Under the pieces are notes generated by a model. The model saw only the letters and a program-made list of their open reading frames with translations. It was not told where the DNA came from and did no database searches. Of a DNA stretch of 64,000 nt, positions 46,274 through 57,239 are shown in pieces. Numbering within the stretch: the first letter of the stretch is position 1; each line of letters starts with the position of its first letter. The stretch spans positions 112,773,523-112,837,522 of the forward strand of contig CM066730.1 in NCBI GenBank assembly GCA_033961575.1, read 5' to 3'. The stretch comes from Aselliscus stoliczkanus (taxonomy: Eukaryota; Chordata; Mammalia; Chiroptera; Hipposideridae). The translations under genes were made by a program, and so were the position numbers.

Positions 46274-49200
46274 CCTGAGTTTCCACAGTGACCTTAAATG
46301 ACACATTAGACCAGTTGGATTTAATCAATATTTTCAGAGCATTTCACCCCAAAGCTACAGACTATGCATTCTTCTCAAGCACACATGGAATGTTTTCCAA
46401 ATTAGACCACATGTTAGGCCACAAAACAAGTCTCAATAAATTTAAGAAAATTGAAATCATATCAAGTGTCTCTCTGACCAAAGTGCTATGAAATGAGAAA
46501 TCAACTACAAGAAAAAAACTGGAAGGCACACAAATACATGGAGGCTGAATAACATGTTACTAAATAGCGAGTGGGTCAAAAATGAGATCAAAGAGCAAAT
46601 CAAAAGATACCTTGAGACAAACGAAAATAAAAACACAACTACCCAAAACCTGTGGGATGCAGCAAAAGCAGTTCCTAAGAGGGAAGTTTATAGCAATGCA
46701 GGTGTACCTAAAGAAGGAAGAGAAATCTCAAATCAACGGGTTATCTTTACACCTCAGGGAACTGGAAAAAGAACAGCAAAAGAGGCCCAAAGGGAGTACA
46801 AGGAAGGAGATAATAAAGACCAGAGTGGAAATAAACAAAATAGAGACCAGAAAAACAATACAAAAGATAAACGAAACCAAGAGATGATTTTTTTAGATGA
46901 ACGAAATCAACAAACTTCTAGCCAGACTCAACAAAAAAAAAAAGAGAGAGAGGACTCAAATTAATAAAATCAGGAATGAAAGAGGAGACGTGACAACAGA
47001 CACCACACAAATACAAAAAATTTTTAGAAAATACTATGAGCAACTATATGCCAACAAATTTGACAATCTGGAAGAAATGGATAATTTTATAGAAGCATAC
47101 AACATTCCAAGGCTAACTCAATAAAGAAACGGAAAATATGAGTAGACTGATTACTACCAAAAATTGAATCAGTAATCAACAAGCTCCCAGCAAACTAAAG
47201 CCCTGGACCAGATGACTTCACAAGTGAATTTTACCAAACATTCAAAAAAGAATTATTACCTATTCTACTCAAACTAGTCCAAAAAATCCAGAAGGAGGGA
47301 AACCGCCCAAATTCTTTTTATGAGGCCACTATCACCCTGATCCCAAAATCAGGTTAAGACATTACAAAAAAAGAAAAGTACAGGCCAATATCCCTAATGA
47401 CATAGATGCAAAAATCCTCAACAAAATATTAGCAAACAGAATTCAGCAATACATTAAGAAGATCATACACTAGATCAAGGAGGTTTCATTCCTGGTATGC
47501 AAGGTTGGTCCAATATCCACAAATCAATTAATGTGATACACCACATCAACAAAATGAAAAATATAAATCATGTTGTCATATGAATAGATGCAGAAAAAGC
47601 ATTTGATAAAATCTAGCAGCCATTTATGATAAAAACTCTTAGCAAAGTGGGATCGTATCTCAACATAATAAAGGCCATCTATGACAAACCCACAGCTAAC
47701 ATCACACTCAAACAGAAAAAAGCTAAAACCATTAAGATCAGGAACAAGACAAGATTGTCCACTTTTTCCACTTTTATTCAACATAGTTCTGAAAGATCTA
47801 GCCACAGCAATAAGACAAGAAAAAGAAATAAAAGGCATCTAAATTGGTAAGGAGCAAGTAAAATTGTCATTATATACAGATGACATGATACTATACATAG
47901 ATAACCCAAAGACTCAACCAAACAACTATTAGAACTGATAAATGAATTCAGTAAGGTAGCAGGATACAAAATCAATATTCGAAATCAGTTGCATTTGTAT
48001 ACACCAATAAAAAACTATCAGAAGGAGAAATTCAGAAAACAGTCCCATTTACAGTTGCTTCAAGAACTATAAAATACTCAAGGATAATTTTAACCAAATA
48101 AGTAAAAGACTTGTGCTCAGAAAATTATAAGACACTGAAGAGTGAAATTAAAGAAGACACAAATAAATGGAAACACATACCGTGTTCATGGATAGGAAGA
48201 GTTAATATAGTTAAAATGTCCATACTGCCTAAGGCAACATATATTCAATGCAATACCCATCAAACTACCAAGGGCATTTTTCACAGAAATACAAAATATA
48301 ATCTTAACATTTATATGGAACCATAAAAGACCCCAAATAGCCATGGCAATCCTGAGAAATAAGAACAAAGTCAGTGGTATCATGCTACCTGACATCAAAT
48401 CATACTACAAGGCTATAGTAATCAAAACAGTATGGTACTGGCATAAAAACAGACACGTAGATCAATGGAACAGAATAGAGAGCCCAGAAGTAAATCCATT
48501 CAAATATGGTCATTTAATCTATGACAATGGAAGCAAGAATTTACATTGGGGTAAATATAATCTATTTAATAGCTGGTGCTGGGACAATTGGACTAACATA
48601 TGCACAAAAATGAAATGGAACCATTTCCTTATGCCATATACAAGAACAAATTCAAAATGGATTAAAGACTAAAATGGAAGGCCTGAAAGCATAAAACTCC
48701 TAGAAGAAAACATAGGGAGTAAATTTGCAGACATTACCCTCAGTAATATTTTTACTGATATAGCCCCTCAGGCAAGGGAAATAAAAGAAAAAATAAACAT
48801 ATAGGATTACATCAAACTTAAAAGTTTTTCACAGCAAAGGAAACCATCAATAAACAAAAAGGAAGCCTACTGAATGAGAGAAGATATTTGTCAATGATAT
48901 ATCTGATAAGGGGTTAATATCCAAAATTCATAAAACACTCATTCAACTCAACAGCAAAAAAACAAACAACCCAATTAAAAAATGGGCAGAGGATATGAAG
49001 AGGTATTTCTCTAAACAGGACATACAGATGGCCAAGGGGCATATGAAAAAATGTTCAACCTCACTTATCATTAGAGAAATGCAAATAAAAACTATAATGA
49101 GATACCACCTCACTCCGGTCAGAATGGCTATCATTAATAAGTCAACAAACAACATATGATGGCGAGGTTGTGGGGAAAAGGGAATCCTGCTGCACTGTTG

Positions 49201-49914
49201 GTGGGATTGCAGATTGGTGCAGCCACTATGGAAATCAGTATGGCGATACCTCCAAAAACTGGAAATGGAACTACCTTATGACCCAGCAATTCCTCTCTTA
49301 GATATCTATCCAGAGAAACCCAAGATGCTAATTGAAAAAAATATATGCACCCCTATGTTTATTGCAGCACTATTTACAATAACCAAGGCTTGGAAAGAAC
49401 TGAAATGCCCATCAGTAGATGACTGGATTAATAAACTGTGGTACATTTATACAATGGCGTATTACTCCGCTATAAAGAAGAATGGAATCTTACCATATGC
49501 AACGATATGGATGGACCTAGAGACTATTATGTTAAGTGAAATAAGTCAGTCAGAGAAAGACAAATACCATATGATCTCACTTATATGTGGAATCTGAAGA
49601 ACTGAATAAATGAGCAAAGTAAACAGAAATAGTCTCAAGATATAGAAAAAAAAACTGATGGTTGCTAGATGGGAGGGGAGTGGGGATGAGGGAGAAGGGG
49701 AAGAGATTAGAAAGCATAAAATGGTAACTATAATATCATCACAGGGATATGAAAGACAGTTTGGGGAATATAATCAATAATGTTGTAAATATTTTGTAGG
49801 GTATCAGATGGGCACATGTCTTCTTAGGGAGACCACTTCATGGACTGTATAGATGCTTGACCACTGCACTGTACTCCTGAATCTGAAGCTGAATAATATT
49901 GTATGTCAATTATA

Positions 49915-49960
<46 letters not shown>
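49915..49960. repeat. (TA)n microsatellite in the L1 3'UTR
   Basis: About 22 AT/TA units directly preceding the palindrome. Confidence 0.95.
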
Positions 49961-49963
<3 letters not shown>

Positions 49964-50053
49964 CCTATACTATACTCCATATCATATATATATCATATAT
50001 ATATATATATGATATGGAGTATAGTAATATGATATGGAGTATAGTATAGGGAA
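49961..50053. repeat. Large inverted repeat (palindrome) in the L1 3'UTR
   Basis: The left arm, 49961-49987 (ttccctatactatactccat...), is a perfect 27-bp reverse complement of 50027-50053. The spacer of 39 bp holds a further copy of most of the right arm (20-bp tandem repeat, 50007-50026 and 50027-50046), so two alternative hairpins are possible. Confidence 0.92.
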
Positions 50054-50189
50054 TAGTGTCAAAGGAAATGTAATAGATATATACGACATCACAAAGGCAA
50101 TCGATTGCAGGAGGGTGGTTATCATTTTGTGAGGGGTGAAATGTATAACTCTTACATTGTTTTGTACATCTGAAACTAATAATAAAAAA

Positions 50190-50584
50190 AGAAAAGAAAA
50201 AAATGCTATCTCAAGGAAATCTGAAAAATGTAAACAATAAATTTCCCACAGTTCTACCAAAAAAAACCCCAGATAACACGTTTATGTGTACATTCTTTAG
50301 GAAAAGCTAATAGTGAAACAGAGACAATAAAAGCTACCTGTGAATGTCAGCATACTGCCATGCTGTTGACAGTTTTCATTATTACCCTATTTATACATAT
50401 ATCCCTGAATAATTGTATTGTATTATAAAAGTGATTTTAAATCACTCTTTTCACACAACAGCGATCACAGACATTTCCTGTGCTATGATGTACGTTACAC
50501 CGTCTTTTCATGCTGTGTAGCCTCTTTCACGCTCACATTAGTGCCTTTGCCCTGGGCTGTGCTTTGTGAGGATGGGAAGATTTA
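50190..50584. other. No gene; unassigned sequence
   Basis: Nothing recognised after the L1 tail. Confidence 0.4.
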
Positions 50585-50915
50585 GGAGGTGTCCCCCAGA
50601 TTGGCTCCTTGTCATTCAAGCCTCAGCTGAAATACTGCCACCCCAATGTAGCCTTCCCTAACCCCTCAATCTAGGGAGTCTCTTCGGTTATTTGTCATTT
50701 CCTCCACGTCACGTGTTACTCCTGTCTAAAATGATCTTGTTCCTTTATTTGTTTACTTGTTTGGGGCTTTTCCCCTAGCAGAGTGTAGGCTCCCTGAGAG
50801 CTGAGACCATCTCTGTCTTCTTTGTCACTCCACCCTCAGAGCTTAGGGTGGGATCTGATGCAAAGAATTTGCTCTAGTGATATTTGTTGACTCACTGATG
50901 AATTCATTCTATGGC
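50585..50915 (+). repeat. L2 LINE 3' portion
   Basis: 'attcaagcctcagctgaaatactgcc', 'gtagccttccctaacccc', 'cacgtgttactcc', 'gtaggctccctgagagctgagaccatctctgtcttctttgtc' and 'gatatttgttgactcactgatgaa' follow the L2 3' order. Confidence 0.8.
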
Positions 50916-51054
50916 TGGACCGACTGTCCCAAATGCACTTAAGCGATTTCTTATTGCAGAATATTTAGATTGTGCCTGGTGTTTTAATATTTTTACAGCA
51001 CTATAATAAGTCTTCATACATATGGACAGTTCCTCCCTCCCAACATGAAGTTAA

Positions 51055-51560
51055 AGCATTTTAAACATATAGAAAAGTAGAACAAAGAGTGTAATGAATA
51101 CCTGTATGCCTTTCATGAAAATTAAAAAATTGTTAATATTTTACCATGTTTATTTTCTCTTGTTATTTACATACATTTTTTCATGGACCATTTAAAAATG
51201 AGTTGCAGACTTCATGATACTTCACCCCTAAACACTTCAGCAGGCATCTCCTAAGATAAAAACAATCTCTTGAATAAGCACAATGCTATTGGCACACCAA
51301 GGAAAATTAATAATAATTAATAATTCTTTAGTAAAACCTGATAGTCAGCCTGTATTAAAGGTTCCCCAATTGCCTCTAAAAATACTTTCATAACTGTTGT
51401 ATTTATTTGTACTTTTGAACCAGGACCAAACCAAGTTTTATTAGCTTGTAATTTATTTATATATCTGTTTAGACTCAGTCTAGAAGAGTCATCTGTGTTT
51501 TTAGTTTATGATTCATTTTTAATGACTTTTTGAAGAAACTAGATTCATTTTCTTATGGAA
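51055..51560. repeat. Old L1M-type 3'UTR fragment
   Basis: 'acatatagaaaagtagaacaaagagtgtaatgaatacctgtatgcc', 'gacttcatgatacttcacccctaaacacttcagcaggcatctcctaa' and 'gaaccaggaccaaaccaag' resemble L1MC/L1ME 3'UTR sequence. Strand not fixed. Confidence 0.55.
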
Positions 51561-51771
51561 TATTCCATAAGATCTGTCTGCTCATTTCCTCATGGTATAG
51601 TTTACCTTGCTTTTCTTTACTTTGTGTTTCCTAACACTGGAAGTGTTTTAATGTTCAAACAGAACATATTTTCTCATTAATAAAGACACTTTTCTATTGG
51701 AGCTTCATTGCCTTTCTTATTGTATGAAATCAACCTGTGTTGTCATCTCATTAATCCTCAGTGTTCCTGGC

Positions 51772-51829
51772 ACTGGAAGAGTATAAACTTATCCATCCAT
51801 ACTGGAAGAGTATAAACTTATCCATACCA
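51772..51829. repeat. 29-bp tandem duplication
   Basis: 'actggaagagtataaactta' with its flank occurs at 51772 and 51801, period 29, nearly identical. Confidence 0.9.
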
Positions 51830-51964
51830 TTTTATATTGCCTTTACTTCTCACAGGTGTTTAATATCACATTATTAAAACCAAATTCGCTACCTTTTATT
51901 TTTCCTATTGCTAGCAATAAACTAGCAATTGTTGTTCCAAGAATCATATTATTTTGTTAATTTG

Positions 51965-52290
51965 ATGTGTGCTTGTGTTCTAATTTTGAAAATTGAAGTA
52001 TAATTGACATATAATATTACATTAGTTTCAGATGATTCATTATGATTTGATATATGTATATGTTGTGAAATGATCACCACAATAAGTCTAGTTAACATCC
52101 ATCACCACACATAGTCACACAATTTTTTTTCCTTGTGATGAGAACTTTTAAGATCTATTCTCTTAGCGACTTTCAAAGATACAATAGAGTATTACTTACT
52201 ATGGTCACAATGCTGCACATTGCATCCCGATAGACTCTTCTTTAAGTAACCTCTGGCTTTTGAACTCTGACTCCTTATCTCAAAACTAAT
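51965..52290 (-). repeat. Old L1M 3'UTR fragment
   Basis: 'gaagtataattgacatataatattac', 'gaaatgatcaccacaataagtctagttaacatcc', 'cttgtgatgagaacttttaagatctattctcttagcgac': reverse complement of an L1MA/L1MB 3'UTR. Confidence 0.75.
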
Positions 52291-53891
52291 GGTACATTCC
52301 TTTGTTTGGAAAGTGGGACTAGGGAAAAGCAGCTTCAGCGCTCTACCTAACTAACTCTTCAGGTTCTTACTTTCCCTTGGAATATAACCTAGTGATGTCA
52401 CTCATTATTTTTATTGCCTTTAAAAAGATTAAACTTTTCTGAACCCAGAATTTTAAATATTATTTATGTGTCCCAATACTTAGGCTTCAGTTATTTCTGA
52501 TACTTACTGTCTGCTCATTCTGTCTCTTGCCTCCACTCTCAGACCCATTGTATTATAAAAGGCAGTCATGGTACCAGCCAGCATAATGCTATCTCCTATC
52601 TCAATTGTTTTTCTCCTATTCTCTCTCAGGCTTTCCTTTAAGCTATGAAAGGCAGACCATTTTGCACGAGCAGAGCCTGTAAGTTCAAGGGGGTTAAAGA
52701 CCTTTGTGGTAACTTTCCATCGATGGGAAACCGATTGTTGGTTAAATCCCACACTGCCCTTCAAAGGTATAATTCTGAAATGCATTCTATGTAGTTCTTC
52801 AGAATATATGCAATGGGATTGGTCTCCAGTTCCCCACAATGGTAAGTTAGCTCAACAATTCACCTTTTTGACTTTTTCATTTCATTTGCCTTACGCTCCC
52901 TTTTTCTCTTCTCCCTTCCTCTGGCTTCCTGCCATCACTTCCCAAATAAATTATATGCATCCAAATCTCTTTTTCTGGGAGTGAGAACCCAAATAAAAAC
53001 ACATTTTCTCCATAGGACCTTAAGATCTATCACTTCTCTCATAATTTCAATTAACCTTTAAAGAACCTATAATTAAAGCTAATATTTACATTAGGAAACA
53101 TATAGAGGCAAAATTATCATTACAAGCACATGATACATTTGTACATGTGGATTTCTACTTTATTACAATAAAATGCCTATAAATTCTATATTGATATCAA
53201 TAAAGCAGTTTTCACAAGAAATTTACTCATTGCTGCTTTACTGGATAAATTATGGTTTCGAGTTACCACATGATGGCAGTGCCTACAAGCTTTTATACCT
53301 TCGGTTTGGCCTTGTGCTGCATCCATGGGAACCTGTTGTTTTTAGTCTGTGCTTGGGGTGGGCAGGCCATATCTAGAAAATGCAAGCAGAAATACCCCTG
53401 AAAATTCTGTATAACCTTCACTAACGCCCAGTTCTCTGAAGCTAGCTGAAGTCAACTTGACATGTACCTAAACATTAGGCTTCCTCGCTCACTCACAGAC
53501 CTGGGCAGGTATCTTTTCCTCTCCCCTGAAATCAGCCTCTTCCTCATTACCACTGACTATATTCTATCACTACTTGTTTCTCTTTGGCCTAACTGGGAGC
53601 TACTGGCAATGTTATGTTGTTGGGAGTTAGACAATTGTTGTGTAGACATGTGGATGCAGGGCTCAGGCATCCAGGCAGGAACTCATTTGGATGATGCTCA
53701 GACAGATGGAGTAAATACATTCCTTTTCCATATCTCTGCTCAGAAACATTAAGAATTTTTATATATTGTTTGATCCAAATGTCTCTAGAAGTAGACATAG
53801 GTTGATATTCTGGAATTGGACCATGGACCTGTAAGTCAATAATACATGAGGAAATCTCCCCATGAAAATCAGGTAGCATATTGACCTAACT
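52291..53891. other. No gene; unassigned sequence
   Basis: Frames of 92-111 codons overlap on opposite strands (52504-52839 minus, 52706-52984 plus, 53462-53752 plus, 53589-53879 minus) with no recognisable domain. Treated as chance. Confidence 0.4.
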
Positions 53892-54078
53892 CAGAGGCAA
53901 GCAAATTATGGCCCATAGGTCAAATCTGTCCCATTACCTACTTTTATATATAAAGTTTTATTGGAATGCAGCCACACCTATTGTCTATAATGCTGCCACT
54001 GAATAGTTGTGACAGAGACCCTATGGCCTGCAAATCCCGAATGTTTACTACCTGGCTCCTTAAGAAAAAGTGCCCATA
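53892..54078. repeat. hAT-Charlie MITE (MER1-type), truncated
   Basis: 'cagaggcaagcaaattatggcccataggtcaaat', 'aaagttttattggaatgcagccac', 'gacagagaccctatggcctgcaaa', 'tgtttactacctggctccttaagaaaaag' is the MER1-type hAT MITE. Its last bases are missing at the junction with the composite SINE. Confidence 0.7.
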
Positions 54079-54540
54079 GGGCCGGTCGAATGGCACATTG
54101 GTTAAGAGCTGATTTGGGGATGCCAGCGGCTCCGGTTCGGATCCCACATATGAGGGCCAATGACACTGCCCTCTATAGCTAACAACAGCTCCACCTGGAG
54201 CTAGGCTGTGCGAGCCCCGGCGATGGTGTAGGCTGCAGCCCCTGCTGCAGTGGGCTGCCATAGGCTACAGTGAGTGGCCAGCAACCAGCGTGAGTGGCCA
54301 ATAGCCGCGGTGAGCAACCATCCAGTGGCCGGCGACTGATCTGCCTCATCCGGGAAGAACGCAATGACGATACCAACATGGGCCAGTGAAGCAACGTCCT
54401 CCACAACTAGACTGAAGAACAAAAAGACAGCAACTTGTCTGTTCCCCTTCCCCGATCCCCCAATGCTGTTCCCCTCCCCCAATTCCCCAATAAAATCTTT
54501 AAAAAAAAGAAAAGAAAAGATAAAAAAAGAAAAGAAAAGA
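54079..54540 (+). mobile_element. Composite tRNA-derived SINE (long form)
   Basis: GGGCCGGTCGAATGGCACAT head, 'cggttcggatcccacatatgagggccaatgacactgccctc', 'aacaacagctccacctggagc', GC-rich core, 'gatgaccatac'-type block read here as 'caatgacgataccaacatggg', 'ctccacaactagactgaagaac', two 'ccccaat' tail units, 'ccccaataaaatc' and a G-interrupted A tail. No clear target duplication was seen, so the junction with the hAT MITE may have been rearranged. Confidence 0.92.
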
Positions 54541-54752
54541 ATATGCACTGTGAGAGGGATCCCATCATCCTTAAAAATTCAGTGGTGGCCTTTCTGCTAG
54601 AGGCAAGAACAGAGCGGACTTGTGCCATTGCAGAATTGGGTGCCCTGATAATGTTGGGGATGTTAAACCCTGATACATGAAGGCCAGGTATTGGCACTTA
54701 AATATCAGAAGCCAGGTACATACAGTGATACTAATGAGCATTATGGCTTCCC

Positions 54753-55124
54753 TTAGTCTGTTTAGGCTACTATAAGAAGTTACCAGAAACTGGGTGGCTT
54801 AGGTAACAAACCTTTATTTCTCCCGCTTCTGAAGGGGGCCGTTAGTCCATGGTCAGTGTGCCAGCATTGGTGGGTCCTTGGGAAGGGCCATCATTCTGCT
54901 TTACAGAGGGCTGCTTTCTTGCTGTGTCCTCATGTGGTGGAAAGGTGGGGGGAACTCTCATGACTCTCTGTTATAAGGGCACACTAATTGGATTCATGAG
55001 GGCTCCACCCTCATTACCTAATAACCTCCCAAAGCCCCAGTTTTAAATAACATCACATTGGGACATTGTAGATTAGGGTTTCATCAAATGAATTTTAAGG
55101 GACCACAACATTCAGTTTATAACA
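54753..55124 (-). repeat. MLT1-type MaLR solo LTR
   Basis: Reverse-complement MLT1 layout: 'ttagtctgtttaggctactataagaagttaccag', 'tgggtggcttaggtaac', 'tttatttctcccgcttctgaag', 'ctgtgtcctcatgtggtggaa', 'cactaattggattcatgagggctccaccctcattacctaataacctcccaaagcccc', 'ttataaca'. Confidence 0.85.
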
Positions 55125-56194
55125 TGGTTGGAGTTACAACCTGCCACGCCTGATCAGAAAGAATTCTGAAGATGGTGAACATCTTCAACAATGAACCCAT
55201 AGGGTCAAAAGGGATGGGGAGAAAACAACATAACAGAACTAGATGCATCACAAGGCTGAGAGGCAGTCATGAGAAAAATGTCTCAACCCCTTCCAGCCTT
55301 GATTTAACCCAATGTGAGCCCCTGAGCCTGTCTCCTGGTGGGGCAGACAGGATTTCAAGACAAAGATGCTGAACCTGGAACAAGAAATAATGATAATGAT
55401 TTTCCCAGTCCTTTTCTTAGGGGACCTCTGTGCATTTACATGGTACCTGTGTCTTGGGGAAATTGGAATGTCCAAACAATTTGAGGATGCTAGGAATCAG
55501 GATATAAGTTGGCAGTGAAACTAGATATGGGAAAGACATCACAGTCTCCCTATTAAAGTAGGGTTACAGAGGATCCAGGTAATAAATGCAGTCCTCACCC
55601 ACAAGCAACTAATTGAGGTCTTGAATTTTTTTTCCCCAAATAAAAGTAATCTGAGGACAGGAACAATTTCACATTTTTCTGTACATCTCCTTGGAGTATG
55701 TTTAGGCACAGAATGTACTAAAAGCAACTTCTGGAAAAACAAAATGTTGACACATTCATGATTGCTTTTGATTGCCAGGATTCCATTAACACTCCAAAGA
55801 TTTCAGGAAGTAGATAGTTTGGATTCTTGATAACAGGTTAAAGCCTTCAAGATGATTTTAAAGCTAGCAGAACAAAAGAAACTTTTCTGGTGAAGTCCCC
55901 TCCATGTGACCACATGTGCCACAGTCTCTGCGCCGCCATGAGGATATTAACACATCTGCACTGGAAATTTTAAAATGCTCTATTCAACTATAGCTTCAGG
56001 TGTTCAGAAGAAAGAATGACTTCGCTTTTTAAATAAAGATATCATACAGTAATGGGTATATGACCAATAAATAATAGAGTTTAATGGAAAAGCAAGTTAT
56101 TCTATAAAAATATCTGTTCCATTGAGATCTCAAATCAGATGTTCTAATCCCTCAGAAACACCCTGGATTGAAGAACAAAAAGAAAAAAGCTTAA
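55125..56194. other. No gene; unassigned sequence
   Basis: No recognisable gene or repeat. Confidence 0.4.
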
Positions 56195-56470
56195 CTACTT
56201 TAGATTCCACATATAAGTGATATCATACAGCACTTGTTTTTCTCTGTCTGACTTATCTCACTTGGCATAATGTACTCAAGGTCCATCCCTGTCCTTTCTT
56301 ATGGATGAATAATATTCAATTGTGTATATATACCATATATTTTTATACATTCATCTATCGATGGGCATATAGGTTGTTTCAATGTTGGCTGTTATAAATA
56401 ATGCTGTGATAAACATGGCAGTGCATAGATATCTTTAAAATATTATTTTAATTTCCTTTCAATAATTTTT
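56195..56470 (-). repeat. Old L1M ORF2 3' end fragment
   Basis: 'attccacatataagtgatatcatacagcacttg', 'tctgacttatctcacttggcataatg', 'aggtccatccctg', 'tggatgaataatattcaattgtgtatatataccat', 'gctgttataaataatgctgtgataaacatgg': reverse complement of the L1 ORF2 C-terminus and 3'UTR. Confidence 0.88.
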
Positions 56471-56798
56471 TTAAAAACTATCATGCATTGATCAATTAAT
56501 AACAAATCAAAAAACTTTCAAAAATAGTTAACAATTTGTTCACATATCTATGCTAATACTCATTGAGGTATACTTAATTTCAATTATTTGCAGTTTGTTA
56601 AATTCTTCTTTTGACCTGCCTTTGTCCTGGATTCCATGAAGAGAGAATGGCAAAGATCATGTCCTCATGCAGCTTATTATCTATAGGTACCTTACAAAGT
56701 ACATAAAAATAAATAACACTGTTTAGGGAGTAATAGATGCTGTGAATATATATTTCTGTTGTACATAATGATCAAAAATTATTGGGCAAGTCCCTCAA
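56471..56798. other. No gene; unassigned AT-rich sequence
   Basis: Nothing recognised. Confidence 0.4.
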
Positions 56799-56813
56799 CT
56801 ATCCTCTGATTTT

Positions 56814-56939
56814 GTTTTTTTTGTCTGTTTGTTTTGTTATGTTTTTAAGGGCAGTGTCACTGACCCTCATATGTGGGAGACGAACCAGGGCTGCTGGCTT
56901 TCCAAGCCAGCACTTTACCACCGCGCCACTTGGCCGGCC
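56814..56939 (-). mobile_element. tRNA-derived SINE, short form
   Basis: T-rich start, 'aagggcagtgtcactgaccctcatatgtggga', 'gctttccaagccagcactttacc', end 'cgccacttggccggcc'. Target duplication ctatcctctgatttt at 56799-56813 and ctatcctctgacttt at 56940-56954. Confidence 0.93.
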
Positions 56940-56954
56940 CTATCCTCTGACTTT

Positions 56955-57239
56955 TAAATATATTGGGAAATTTTAGCGAGGAGCATGAGGATCTACCTCT
57001 ACCCATTATAGTATTCTATTATAGGGTTCTACACCCCATAAATGCCTGATATCAGTGGAATTTCTTGTCCACAAAGAGGAAAAATCCTGTCTGCTAATTG
57101 GCTTAAGTTCTCAGTAAAATGGTACTAGGTTGAAGAGGACAGAGGAACTTAGGGAAGTCAGACAAAGCCCTTAGGAAACACAGGTGTAAGGGAAATGAAT
57201 AAGGGGACTTGTGAAAGGAGTCCTTCAGGAGCACAGTAA
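56955..57239. other. Unassigned sequence, possibly retroviral
   Basis: No clear coding. It may be further decayed downstream sequence of the retrovirus that is readable from 57240. Confidence 0.35.

Larger units (their letters stand above)
46288..50183 (+). mobile_element. Long 5'-truncated L1, ORF2 decayed
   Basis: Starts inside the ORF2 endonuclease region ('ccttaaatgacacattagaccag', matching 62862 onward) and runs to the 3' A-rich end. The reverse transcriptase motif Y-T-D-D is at 47873-47884. The ORF2 C-terminus ends at 49597 after an 'EKDKYHMISLICGI' terminus. Many frameshifts and stops break ORF2 (frames at 46554-46964, 46897-47124, 48111-48326, 48343-48672, 49214-49597). The 3'UTR (49598-50183) matches the truncated copy at 2503-2821. 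Antisense frames across it are shadows. No target duplication was found; the left edge abuts the retroviral LTR. Confidence 0.93.

Noticed and set aside
52504..53879. Possible coding exons (frames of 92-111 codons)
   Set aside because: Frames overlap on opposite strands, with no domain, splice pattern or codon signature recognised.
5062..56939. Assigning the SINEs to colugo CYN, horse ERE or a named bat family
   Set aside because: Heads and tails are suggestive of bat SINEs, but no family could be proved without a repeat library, so the species is left open.
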